Below are positions 1 to 9,699 of a stretch of DNA of 64,000 nucleotides, one piece after another. Position 1 is the stretch's first letter. Each line of letters opens with the position of its first letter. The notes beneath the pieces were generated by a model. The model was not told the DNA's origin. It saw nothing but the letters and a program-made list of their open reading frames with translations, and did no database searches. The position numbers were made by a program, and so were the translations under genes. Origin of the DNA: Mesostigma viride (taxonomy: Eukaryota > Streptophyta > Mesostigmatophyceae > Mesostigmatales > Mesostigmataceae); the NCBI GenBank assembly GCA_009746045.1, contig RPFO01000154.1, forward strand, positions 1,682,753-1,746,752, given 5' to 3'.

Positions 1-1
1 A

Positions 2-211
2 TCGCTCCTGTCCCTCGCCGACGAATACGACTGCCCTCGCCTCACATGCGTGTGCGAGGATTACTTCTTGGGACGCCACGCCCCTAGGGACGCACACCCT
101 GGCAGCATCTCACAACACCATGGAGTCTTGGCGGACCGGTTTCGGATGCGGCGCCTGCTTAAGGGCTACGTGGGGCAGATTCGGTCCCCCGCGTTCCCGC
201 TGTACAGGTAG
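2..211 (+). CDS. BTB/POZ-domain protein, 3' end (partial at window edge)
   Basis: An open frame enters from the left edge and stops with TAG at 209-211, giving 69 codons. The first residues read LLSLADEYDCPRL followed by a Cys/Glu-rich helix. This matches the end of BTB/POZ domains, which typically read 'L..LADkYdvp.L...Ce.fl'. BTB proteins often act as dimeric adaptors for CUL3 ubiquitin ligases or as scaffolds. Only the last helices of the domain plus about 40 residues are present, so the partner domain and the role cannot be given. The start lies outside the window. It could instead be a last exon whose acceptor lies upstream. The family call rests on one short motif. Confidence 0.5.
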   Translation, partial: SLLSLADEYDCPRLTCVCEDYFLGRHAPRDAHPGSISQHHGVLADRFRMRRLLKGYVGQIRSPAFPLYR

Positions 212-447
212 GGTGGGCCAGATGCAGTCACCCTCCTTCCCTCTCTATTGCATGGTAGAGTGACCGCATGCTGCCACCCGCACCTTGAGCATGTACGGTA
301 CAGCCAACCATGCTTGAATGGGCATTTCTACACGCACCGGGTCTCCCTCTGGACCTATACTGTGAGTACCACTAGTACTCTGTGCCGATCATCCCTGACC
401 TCGGCCGCATCTCATTCACAGCCAATACATCTATTATATATAATATC
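212..447. other. Non-coding, nothing recognised
   Basis: Probable 3' untranslated and intergenic sequence of the partial gene to the left. The 72-codon open frame here has no recognisable features. It becomes AT-rich towards 430-467, where the insertion below is found. Confidence 0.4.
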
Positions 448-467
448 TAATATATATAATATCTAAT

Positions 468-550
468 TGACATGGCTCTGTATATAGGTTTATAGCTGGG
501 CGTTTGCTTTGGTTTGAGTGATTTCACTCTGCTGTAAGTAATTATATTTT
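468..550 (+). mobile_element. Extremely 5'-truncated copy of the REL-type non-LTR element, with 20-bp target duplication
   Basis: About 83 bp starting TGACATGGCTCTG matches the 3' terminus of the retroelement at 4366-4449 almost base for base. It is bracketed by identical 20-bp direct repeats at 448-467 and 551-570 (TAATATATATAATATCTAAT). A 3'-anchored fragment between target-site duplications is the signature of aborted target-primed reverse transcription. Confidence 0.8.
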
Positions 551-667
551 TAATATATATAATATCTAATATATTAGGTTCCAAGCCTCGATATGATTAC
601 CTTTCTTTCTTCAAGCTGCCCTTTAGGGCCTTTTTTTGGGCCATCACTTAGAAGAGATCTGATAATC

Positions 668-760
668 CAATAAGCTGCCTTCTTCTTGATATCATCAACG
701 GAGTTATGTTCCTAATTAATTAATTAATTAATCAATAAGCTGCTTTCTTCTTGATATCAT
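668..760 (+). mobile_element. 37-bp retro-insertion of a (TTAA)n-tailed element inside a 28-bp target duplication
   Basis: The 28-bp sequences at 668-695 and 733-760 (CAATAAGCTGCYTTCTTC...) differ at a single position. Between them, 696-732 holds only CAACGGAGTTATGTTCC followed by a (TTAA)n tract. The same end sequence closes the L1-like copies at 7180-7213 and, inverted, at 7758 and 41853. It is therefore best read as the last 37 bp of that element. Confidence 0.7.
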
Positions 761-1394
761 GATTTTTTTCTCCGCCTGATCTTTTACATCGCATATTCGA
801 TTGCAAAGATCAATTTTTCTTGTTGGCACTTTTGGGCTGATCTAGAGCCGGGTCACAAGTCACAACCGATTACTACCCATTACTAGCTGTGTCTCTCGTC
901 AAATCATCATCAACAGATCTAACATATCTTATTATCTTTTTTATATACTCATCCCTTCCTGCTCAGTATTCCTTTTTTTCCCTTCTTGACCTATTTGTAT
1001 CCGAACAAGAAAACCCCGCGCCCATACCTCCATTTCCGACCTAGTAATCCAGAATTGCGCGTCATGCTTGATCGACAATATGACTTTCTGTGCTATCTAC
1101 ATTAGATTGGGTAGTACTTAGGAGAAACTGGTGGTAGGATGATCCAAAATGTATGTGCGTGCTCCCCTTGGTGCAAACATCCATGGGACGTGAATCAGGA
1201 CGGCACAACACGCCATGGCATGCAACATCACTTGGACGATTGCGGCACTAGGCGTGACGTCACATGAACCCATACGGCAGGGAGGGATGCCTCATTCAAC
1301 CAGCCCACGCTTGCCTATAATGTCTTGCTTGGGAACGTACTAACTGTTTCAATAAAAACGCCAACCAGCTCACTGGTCATGCATTACCGGCTCT
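761..1394. other. Non-coding, nothing recognised
   Basis: AT-rich to mixed sequence with no long open frame and no recognisable gene or element. Confidence 0.4.
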
Positions 1395-1454
1395 CTTAAT
1401 TGTTCTGGGCAATGCATGTGTCTCGGCTCAACGCGTTGGGGCCGGCTCTAACAA

Positions 1455-2117
1455 TTGTTCTGGGCAACGCTTCTCGGCATTTTCTCTGGGTGTGCCACAA
1501 GCAGGCATTCGACCGGCTCGCTTCCTCCCTGGGACGTCCCTGCCCCTCCAGCCGCTGTGACCAACCTGCTGCCTCTACCGGGGGACAAAAAGTCCCCGGC
1601 ACTAGCCAGCAGTAAAGGCAGGTATACCAGTATCAATGGCATTGAGCGTGGAGTGTCATGCCATGATGATGGCCATGATGTACACTTGCACAGCTTGCCG
1701 AGCTGGCAGCCGTCTCCAGTGTCAGTCTTAAGCGGCCCTGACCCCCAAGAGGACCGACTCAGCCCTGCCCCGGAATTACTTGCTGAACATGCTGCTGAGG
1801 ACATCAATGATGACGAGGCTGCTGCTGCTGATGATGATGATCATGATCATGATAATTCTGGCATCTGCCTTGCGTCCATCCTGGGCGACAAGGCGCACGT
1901 CGAGCGGCTGAGCCACGCCGCGCTGGTGCAGGTTGTCCGTGCGCTCTACCTAAGGACCGCTCATGCGCACCAAGCGGGGCTCATGGCGCGGTGCCTGCTG
2001 TCAGACGCGCGCAAGGATGTGGTTGCGTTTCTGGCGCCCGCGGAGGGCGCGGGCAGGAACGTGAAGCAGCTGTTGGTGACGCTCGACCGCGCAATGGAGA
2101 TCCTTGCACCGTCATGA
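1455..2117 (+). CDS. Hypothetical protein, 220 codons
   Basis: This is an open frame with a coding-like second half: an acidic Asp/Glu/His run (about residues 120-135, EAAAADDDDHDHD) and then about 85 residues rich in Ala, Leu and Arg that look helical. The first half is less protein-like. It overlaps a small direct repeat (GGCTCTMTTAATTGTTCTGGGCAA-type sequence near 1390 and 1447). No family was recognised. It lies among retroelement remains and may be a fragment of an ORF1-type protein, but no motif shows this. A TATA-like stretch (TTGCCTATAATG) lies about 140 bp upstream of the ATG. Confidence 0.25.
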   Translation: MFWATLLGIFSGCATSRHSTGSLPPWDVPAPPAAVTNLLPLPGDKKSPALASSKGRYTSINGIERGVSCHDDGHDVHLHSLPSWQPSPVSVLSGPDPQEDRLSPAPELLAEHAAEDINDDEAAAADDDDHDHDNSGICLASILGDKAHVERLSHAALVQVVRALYLRTAHAHQAGLMARCLLSDARKDVVAFLAPAEGAGRNVKQLLVTLDRAMEILAPS

Positions 2118-3009
2118 ATCAATCCTAGCGCGAACTGCATGCATGTGGTCGTTATCCCCAGCTATAGGCCGGCCATAGTTTTTCATTCGTCATGTCCTTG
2201 TGTACTACCATGACTACCAATGTAATGAATATTTAGTTGTCTCCCTGATAAGTAAGACAACTATTCATTACATTGGATTAACATGGTATGCATATTAATC
2301 GAGACAACTATTCCTTATCTGTGAACTAAACCGTAATAATTGCTCCCCGGCAGGCCTATATCCTGCTAGCTTGCTGTACTGCGCGTGTGACCACGTTTGG
2401 TATGCATAGCGATTCGGGCCGTGGTGCCCGCAACCCATAGGAACTATAGCTAGCTAGCCCAATCCCATAGTGGAGGTTAATTGAACTCGTGCCCCATCCC
2501 ATAGTGGAGGTTGATTGCCCCTGAGGATAGCCGCTACACTACCGCGCCTGGTCTGCCATAATACAGTATGGAGGACAGCTCGGATGATGAGGATGCTATT
2601 TATTCCGGGTTGTTAACGGCGGCACCTTCTTACGTTTCCGACGCGTCGCGACGCCGTTTCGCGGCCGGCCTAGCTCGAGTTCCCGACGCGAATCCGACGC
2701 CGCCGACGGCGACACGGCCGCGTGGGCCTGGAGTTGCAGCGCAATAATGGCTAGCTGATGACTAGCTGGCGTGGCGCCCCATGTTCCGCCCCGCCAGACA
2801 AACTGAACTCTACTTGCGTCCAAGTTTGCATGAGAACCGACCATAGAATTGGCTCATTGGTTATTACTAGGGGATACTTTGCAGTCTGGCAGGGCTCCAA
2901 CCGGGACGTCGGTTTCGGCGTCGGTTTCCACCCCTGGGTATACTGCCTTCTAATTCCCCCCCTGAGTTAATCCGACGTTTCATCCGTCGGAAACAACCCG
3001 GTATATATA
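2118..3009. other. Repeat-derived spacer
   Basis: Holds an inverted pair around 2215-2285 (GTAATGAATATTTAGTTGTC and its near complement) and a partial copy of the L1-like element 3' region at 2388-2470 (GATTCGGGCCGTGGTGCCC), which recurs at 8832-8895 and, inverted, at 7490-7545. No gene recognised. Confidence 0.4.
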
Positions 3010-4455
3010 CCCATCATGGCTCCGGGGCGCTCTTCCGTCTCAGGTCCGGCTGGCCGCCGAGGGCCACGACGAACGCATCCAGTCGGCCTTGGCGCAGCTG
3101 GTCCCGGGCCCCGACCTCCCGCCACATGCTATTCGCATTGCCTCCCTGCCTGCACGGATGGGTGGCTGCGGTCTGACTCGTGCCGCCCGGCTGGCCCCAG
3201 CAGCCTTTTTGGGCTCCGTCGCCCAGTCGTGGGCGGAAAGCTGCCGGCTCCTGCCCCTTTTGGCAACGGCAGCGCCTGACCTCCTGGACCCCAGCAGCCC
3301 TTTGCCCTTCGTCACCGCCATCCAGGAGGCCTATGCTGAGATCAAGCAGGCCTGTTCTCCCGTCCGTGCCGCTCAGGCGGTACAGCGCCACCTCCCTCGC
3401 GGCACTCCCTCGGTCGCCTCCGTTCAATCTCCCGCCGCATTCCCTGCTCGCGTCATCGATAAACACCAGAAAACCTACGCGGGTATTCTGCACACGGCTG
3501 ATTGGATTGCTCTTTTCGCGGACCTCAACGCCCAGGGACGTGCGTGGCTGTTCTCGCTTTCCTTGCGGAGTGTGGGCTCGGCGTACCTTCGTGCTCTTCC
3601 CATGGCCCCCCATTCGCCTTGGCTCCCAGCCACTACTCGGTGGCGCTCCGGCACCAGCTATTTGCCCCGCAGCCTCTTGTTCCGGCCGGGCGGCCTTGTG
3701 GTAGCTGTGGGCAGCCGCTGGATCCCACGGGGACTCACTACCTTGCCTGCATGGGGGGCCAACAGAATCAGAATTGGTATTTGTATTTGCACACTGTCCT
3801 CCTGACGGTGGTGCTCGCCATGATTCGGTCGGTTTTCCCCCACGCGAACATCCGGTCCGAGGATGCGGATGGCGCTGCCTTCTATTCCCCCAACCACCGG
3901 CCTGACATCGTGGTGCTGGACTTTGAGGGGGGTGGCCGGCATCTGCTTATTGACGTTTCGGTGGCGCGGCCCTTGGCTCTTAGCCACGTGGCTGGGGCCT
4001 CCCTCACGGCAGGTTACACGGCGGACCGGGCGGAGCGGGCCAAGCTCCTGGCCTACGGCGACGTCGGGCACCATCGTGTGGTGCCCTTTGTCCTGGAGGA
4101 GTTTGGGGCCATGGGGCCCCTGACCTCCGCCTTCTTCAAGGAGTGTTGCCGGCTCCGGGAGGACCGGCTGGACCTGGAGGGCCAGCGGGCCCCATGGTCG
4201 GCGCGGACCTGGACGTCATATTGGCGTCAGCGCTTGTCGGTGGCGCTGACTCGGGCCATGGCTGACATCATGCTCCGCCGTACGCGGGCTGATTTTGCGG
4301 TGCAGCAGGGCTATTAGGTTCCTCCCGTTAGGCGTTTCCATTGGTCTTATCGTAGTATAGAGCTTTGACATGGCTCTGTATATAGGTTTATAGCTGGGCG
4401 TTTGCTTTGGTTTGAGTGATTTTACTCTGCTGTAAGTAATTATATTTTTAAAATA
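3010..4455 (+). pseudogene. R2/CRE-like non-LTR retrotransposon, 3' part of ORF (reverse-transcriptase thumb, zinc knuckle, restriction-like endonuclease)
   Basis: Two open frames together give the C-terminal part of a retrotransposon polyprotein. The first (3089 to about 3600) has the 'LPARMGGCGLTRAARLAPAA' motif that follows reverse-transcriptase domains. The second (ending TAG at 4315-4317) has a CX2CX7HX4C zinc knuckle (CGSCGQPL...H...C, near 3700-3750). It then has RPDIVVLD...LLIDVSVARP (about 3896-3970), the RPD/D arrangement of the PD-(D/E)XK restriction-like endonuclease found in R2/CRE-clade elements. The frame changes near 3560-3620, and no catalytic RT box is present, so the copy is 5'-truncated and dead. 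The 3' tail (4318-4455) also exists as the mini-copy at 468-550. Confidence 0.75.
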
Positions 4456-5242
4456 TATACCCATCTATAGTACATGACTATATTGTAGTCAGATCAGAAA
4501 GCAACAAACGTGACTGAAACGCTAGCGGCCCAAATATGAGATTCTGCGGAACACATGGAAAATAAAAAAGCCCAGATCGAAGCTACCAGTGCTCAAGGAA
4601 TCGAACATAGGACCTTTGGCATGATTTCGCGGCTGTTTGATCGAGTCTCCTGTTCTGAAGGCATCTCACATAACGTTAATTTAACACCCCAACTGCGGAA
4701 AACCTTTTAAACCGGAGGGGGGTGCCAATATGTCCGATATCGCTGAATCTTAGTATAGAAGATGCCCGACATGCCCCAGAACACCCGGCATGCCACGAGC
4801 CACGAGGTAGCAATGGCTGACGGCGGAGCTCATAACTTTCACGTTTGGGCACCAAATTCGGCCGTGAATATCACTATCGCTTCGTCTTTCTAAGACGCAC
4901 ATGCTGATATATTTTTCGGAAGCTCTTACGCCGAATATATGACGAGCAAACGCTCCTCGACGCAATTGCGTCAACGCAGCCTGGCAACTGCGCTAGGCTG
5001 GCCATGAAAATACGCCTGCAGCTCCGGTTGCAGTTCCGCCCGGCCTGCCAGGCAGCGAGGCCACTACCTGGAAGCGTTGGTCAGTAGTGCACTCGGCTCC
5101 TGCGGCCTCGCCCTCGGCATCGCCAGATCCTAAACGCAGTCGCCCAGAGCTCAGAACCACGCCCATCTGAACCGCGCTTTCGGCCCCAACCTAATTTCAA
5201 GGTCGAGGATTACGACTGCATGGACCGCCATGGACCCCCGAG
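4456..5242. other. Non-coding, nothing recognised
   Basis: Short open frames only. No motif, RNA gene or repeat family was identified. Confidence 0.35.
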
Positions 5243-5680
5243 ATGCCATGCATTTCATCTTCTTTGGGGATTAGTGATGTTAGACGGAGTAGTGATGTTA
5301 GACGCCGCAAGGCCCGCACCTTCAAAGAACAGCTAGTAGAGGACATGGGGGGCCTAGGCCTCTCCGTGATTTGGAAGAAGATGATGGACAAGGCCAAGTG
5401 GGCCCAGGTCATAGAGGACAACGAGCCCCCCCCAGTGGGGAAGCGCCCGCGTGTGCAATCCCGTGGGAGGCACGCCAGACAGAGCTCTCCCCTACTAGGG
5501 CAGCGTGCGGCTGTCTAGATAGTAATTATGTTGTAGTTAGAATGCTGTTAGATCGATGTGGTATGTAGCTGATGTAGATAGATTAGACCGGTAGGACTGT
5601 TTGCACCCATCCATCCATCGGGGTTAATGCTCCGTGACTCCCCAACGGGAGCACGAGTCTAATTAATTAATTAATTAATT
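5243..5680 (+). pseudogene. L1-like LINE: ORF2 C-terminal relic, 3' UTR and (TTAA)n tail
   Basis: The frame 5243-5515 contains a basic stretch, then 'EQLVEDMGGLGLSVIWKKMM' and a DKAKWAQVI sequence. This resembles the extreme C-terminus of LINE ORF2 proteins (pattern 'l..dl..lgl...W......dr..W'). It stops at TAG (5516-5518). About 110 bp later comes a small hairpin (CTCCCCAACGGGAG near 5638) and then (TTAA)n at about 5659-5680. The order ORF2 end, 3' UTR, hairpin, tail is what a 5'-truncated LINE should show. The family call rests on one motif plus context. Confidence 0.5.
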
Positions 5681-5790
5681 TGGGGATTACGCCTCGCTTA
5701 ATTTACGACCTGGGCCTCCATCTTTTCGACACCAATCGCCTCATCCACCCCGACGGCACCAGCTAGCATGCAACCCAAATTCCTGTTCAG

Positions 5791-6770
5791 GTGCGCCCGC
5801 CCCCAAATCCAGCTCATCAATTCCTCTGCTCCCTCCTCAGGCGCACCAACCACGAGATCTGGGCTCAATCGATCCATCTCCGCCCCCACACTCCGTTCCA
5901 TATCCTTACGGAAGCCTTCCAGCAGCATGTGACCCCCCTTGCTGCCCGATTGGTGCCGATGGCTGCCGATGTGGCAGCAACGGGAGGCACGCTGGCTGCT
6001 GAGCTCCCTCACCTTTCCACCATTTCCGCCTCCAGAAGTCCTGCCGACATCAAGGCCCAGCTCCTCGACCTCGACCAACGCCTCCACGCCACTGCCACTG
6101 CCCTTGAGTGCTTGCACGACACGGCAGGCCTCACCGCCCAGGCGGTGAAGGAAATCGCTGCCCAGCCGGCATCTGCTGGCCCGGCCAGCGATGCTCCCTC
6201 CACCTGGGCCGGCGGACCTGCTTAAGCACCATGCACACCACCTCCACCACCTCCACCATCGCGGCACAGCTCAAGCAACAAGCACTCGACCTTCGTGAGG
6301 AGGCCGAGCTCGACAAGCGCAGCCACCATGTCATCGTCAAGCACTTCGACCAGCCGGCAGGTGAGACCCCGACGAGTCTTCTCACGGCATTTAAGCGCGA
6401 CATTCTTGCCCCCATGCTACTCACAGGTGAGCTGCGGATGTCGGCTGTCCGCCTCCCCCGCGCGCGGGGTAAGGCTGGCCCGGCACCCGTGCTCCTCGTA
6501 CCTTTAAGTACAAGGCAGACAAGCTGTCGTTCCGCAAGAAGCTCTTGGTTGGGGACTCGCTTCACGCTGGACGACGACTTGACCCTGGCCCAGCAACAGC
6601 GGCGACGCGAGCTATGGCCGACCTATACCTTCAGCTCCGGCGCAGGGGCCGGGAAGCCGGTATATACTGGAGGGGGGCGGTCATCCACGTTGACCATATA
6701 ATAAGCCCTGGCAGGCACCTCCTGCCACCCCAGCAACCTCAGTCTAGGGAATATATACCAGTAGTGTAGA
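5791..6770 (+). pseudogene. L1-like LINE ORF1 relic (nucleic-acid-binding protein)
   Basis: A first frame, 5791-6225, is a helical Ala/Leu-rich segment ending in a stop. A second starts at ATG 6231 and continues to about 6700 with frame switches near 6490 and 6545. Across the frames one can read VTFKYKADKLSFRKKLL, then LGTRFTLDDDLTLAQQQRRR, ELWPTY and YWRG. This is the layout of the L1 ORF1p C-terminal domain ('...f...dlt...q..r..l'). A second decayed copy of the same region lies on the minus strand at 9165-9430. ORF1p binds element RNA and acts as a chaperone. No ORF2 follows, so the copy is internally deleted. Its 3' end is the hairpin and TTAA tract at 7180-7213. Confidence 0.55.
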
Positions 6771-7171
6771 TTAGTCAGGTTTAGCCTAGCATCAGTAGCA
6801 TGTGGCCTACGCGCATGTGCGCCCATAATGGCCCCCATGGATGATGCCTTCAGAATTTAGCCAAGCCATGCCTATAATGGGACCCCCCCCATGCCGATGT
6901 TGCATTAAGAATCTAGCCATGCTATGCCTATGCAGAGAGTCGCTCTGATCTGCTGAGAAGCCGTGCCCTATAATAGTAGCCGTTTGTATAGCCATGTTGA
7001 TCTTCCCCCCCCATTACAGGCTCCCCTTAGTTGGGTGTTGCTTGAGACTCAGTGGGGGGTGCAGGTGCCCTTGGTGCACCTAGAGCAAGCGTTGTTTACA
7101 TTCCCACCCTTGCAGGAAGTAGCTTAGAATGCATGTATTAAAAGCCATATGCCCCCTCTCTGGGATATGTG

Positions 7172-7213
7172 CTACAGATACTCCCAACGGAGTTATGTTT
7201 CTAATTAATTAAT
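7172..7213 (+). repeat. Family-A LINE 3' end: hairpin CTCCCAACGGAG plus (TTAA)n tail
   Basis: The sequence ACTCCCAACGGAGTTATG is followed by (TTAA)n. The same junction is at 696-732, inverted at 7745-7770 and 41838-41870, and in variant form at 5638-5680. Confidence 0.6.
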
Positions 7214-7384
7214 AGAAGATGCCTCACCACTAGAGCCGGCTATGCATGAGCGGCGCAGGAGTACTATACGCACGGGACCTACGCGATTTTCAAGTACTTA
7301 TCGCTGAAGTAGGCGGGTTGACCAGGGCTGGAATCTGGTTGTAGTGTCTATAATATGGTTGGGGCATTGACTAGTTATAATAAT

Positions 7385-7560
7385 TAGTTTAAACGTAACT
7401 GTGTCACGTGGTGATAAGTCCTCAGGCCGGGAAATGAAGATGGAAAGGTGTGGATAGTGGAGCCATCTAGTTCCTAGTTACAGGGTTGCGGGCATGCACC
7501 ACGGCCCGAATTAATTACTATGCCTGCCTGCCGAAATTGATCACACGCGGAGCCGGGCCC
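7385..7560 (-). repeat. Family-B LINE 3' end, inverted copy
   Basis: Read on the minus strand this matches 8832-8985: GATTCGGGCCGTGGTGC, AACCCTGTAACTAG, CCTGAGGACTTATC, then CACGTGACACAGTTAC. It ends at the left in a degenerate AT-rich tail. Confidence 0.5.
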
Positions 7561-7739
7561 CAGGGACTGCATGGGAGGCGGTGTCCTGCATTATGGTTGA
7601 TCTGCCATGCACCTATCGATCTTTACGTGTAATCTGCATTTATGCCTCCATATGATTATACAGACAAACCAGCCCGGAGCCGGTTCCCCGGCTGTGAGCC
7701 CGCGCCCCGTCTAGGGTAGCACGCACGTGCCCATTCAAA

Positions 7740-7850
7740 AAAAAATAAATTATAATATGACTCCGTTGGGAGATCATCTAGCACATATTCCTTGCTGGGT
7801 GGATGATGGAGGTGGGCGAAGCCGCGGAAGGTCGAACTAAGCCGTCGTGC
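7740..7850 (-). repeat. Family-A LINE 3' end, inverted copy
   Basis: ATGACTCCGTTGGGAGATCA, then CATATTCCTTGCTGGGTGGATGATGGAGGTG, is closely related to 41848-41945 (ATGACTCCATTGGGAGATCA and onward). Its AT-rich tail lies at the left (7738-7755), which makes the sense strand minus. Confidence 0.55.
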
Positions 7851-8329
7851 CCATGCCTACTGTAGCCTATATCGTGGGAAGTCCACGTACGGAGGGCCAT
7901 CAGCTATAGGGCTGGCGGCGCGCGCAGCCTGGGGCATGCCATGTGAGGACAAGACTGCCGGGCTGTGCACGGGCTTGCTGCCAGCTAGTACAGTCTGTCT
8001 GATGTATATACCTGATCTGTGCATGCGGGTGCCCGGCTACTGAGGCCCAGCTGCAGCGCCTGTTCGTAAGAATTAATTAATTAATTAATTAATAAGCACG
8101 TGACTGTGTCATGCGTGGGTGCCAATACAGAGTAAAGGAACCTTCAGCCCTATAAACACAGCGAGAAGGAGGGAGGGCGCCCTAGCTTCTTTCACTGCCG
8201 CAAGTGGGCAGGCCACAGAGCGCTCCGGCTCTCCTCAGCATGGTGCATGCCGGGGCCGGCGCCGCGCAACACTGCATGTCAGGTGCGATACAACTGGTCA
8301 GTGCAATACCGGCCATAGGTAGGCTGACG
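7851..8329. other. Repeat-rich spacer with (TTAA)n tract at about 8071-8094
   Basis: A TTAA tract followed by TAAGCACGTGACTGTGTCA resembles the family-B end/tail junction. No gene recognised. Confidence 0.35.
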
Positions 8330-8445
8330 CATAGCTTATTACCTATGGCGCCGAGACCTGGACACTGGCGCAGGAGCTGGAGCAACGACTCGACGGCAAC
8401 GTCACCAAGATGCTGCAGGCGCAAGGCCCTACTAAACATCCCCTT
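8330..8445 (+). pseudogene. L1-like reverse-transcriptase fragment
   Basis: One frame reads ITYGAETWTLAQELEQRLDG followed by NVTKMLQA. The 'TYGAEtWtLt..l...l.....rmLr' signature lies downstream of the catalytic boxes in L1-like reverse transcriptases. The same signature is on the minus strand near 9590-9660 (LTFGAELWTMTQELC) and 42500-42600. Only about 40 residues survive here, and the flanking frames are broken. Confidence 0.55.
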
Positions 8446-8824
8446 TGGTGGTAGTCACATTAGTAATGAGGATTTGTACGCTGATTTGCCCTATGTTTCC
8501 CACATTCTTAGGCACAGGCGCCTGGGCACCTGGCCCGCACAGATCAGGTAGACACATCAGATAGACTAGCTGGCACCAAGCCCGCCCAGCCTGGGCAATA
8601 TGTCCTCACCTAGCTGGTGGCGTGCCCCAGGCCGCGCGCGCGGCAGGGCCGCCACCCGTGAACTTTTCGTGATAGACTCGGCATGGACATGTGCTACACT
8701 AGATGTGACGGGCTCACACCCGGGCAGCCTCCTGGTTTGTCTGTAATATGGAGGCAGATGGTACGCAAGGATAGATGGCAAGTAGTGATCGATGAAGGAG
8801 ACCACCCCCAAGTCTGTGGGGGCT

Positions 8825-8990
8825 CCGCGTGTGACCAAGTATGGCATTCATAGCGATTCGGGCCGCGGTGCCCACAACCCTGTAACTAGGACCTAGATAG
8901 CTTACACCATATCCATTCCATCCCATGTTCCCCTCCCACTGAGGACTTGTGCTCACGTGACGCAGTCACGTGTCTATTAATAGCTTATAA
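8825..8990 (+). repeat. Family-B LINE 3' end
   Basis: GATTCGGGCCGCGGTGCCC is followed by AGATAGCTTACACCAT, CCCATGTTCCCCTCCCACTG and the near-palindrome CACGTGACGCAGTCACGTG, then TCTATTAATAG. The inverse of this block borders the right end of the viral element (62241-62335). Confidence 0.65.
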
Positions 8991-9164
8991 ATGCTACAAA
9001 GGTTAGTTGGGCTCAAGACGTCGGCCAAGGCGCAAGCTGATGGCCACAACGTGCCAGAAGCTAATTGAAGGTACTATAATGCTGTGCGCTAATATCATTT
9101 CAAGTGCTGTTTAATGCCTAAGCTATCCCATAATCGATTGCCCCATCTAGACAACTAGCTTGAG

Positions 9165-9430
9165 TGCGTTATCCCGGGGCCGGGAGCCCGGGGGGGCTTC
9201 CACAGTTTCTTGTTGACATAAAGGTCCCTGCCCCGCCAGTACACTTGGGGCTTCTCGGGGTTCGTCTTGTGGCGGATGCAGTCGGGCCACTGATCGCGGC
9301 GCGTTGCTGCTGCTGGGCTGGCGCGTCATGCAGGTCGTCGTCCAGCGACCAGGAGGTGTTCACCAGCTTCTTGCGGCGAGAGAGGAACTGAACTCAGGCT
9401 GTGATGTCGCTGAAGGTGAGGACCACTGGA
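9165..9430 (-). pseudogene. L1-like ORF1 C-terminal relic
   Basis: On the minus strand, across shifted frames, VQFLSRRKKLVNTSWSLDDD, QQQQRRDQWPDC and QVYWRGRDLYVNKKLWKPP can be read. They parallel the plus-strand copy at 6490-6690 segment by segment. At least one stop and one frame change are present. Confidence 0.5.
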
Positions 9431-9584
9431 GGGGGCCCAGCCTTGGCCCGTGGATGGGAAGAAAGCAGGAAACACATGGAATAAATCAGCGAACAAATCC
9501 TCATTGCTAATTAATGTGCAAATAAAAGGGATTGTGATGTGCCTTGCAAAGCATCTTGCTTGGTGACGTTGCCGTAGAATAGTT

Positions 9585-9665
9585 TCTACCTGTACATAGC
9601 TCCTGCGTCATCGTCCACAGCTCGGCGCCGAAGGTCAGGGTCATCCTTGAACAGGTCGCGCTTGA
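9585..9665 (-). pseudogene. L1-like reverse-transcriptase fragment
   Basis: On the minus strand LTFGAELWTMTQELC matches the post-catalytic RT signature of the fragments at 8340 and 42550. In the minus direction it lies before an ORF1-type relic, the reverse of a normal LINE order, so these are two insertions or a rearrangement. Confidence 0.45.
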
Positions 9666-9699
9666 CACTCCGGGGCAGGGCAGGGTTGCCGCTCCACCA

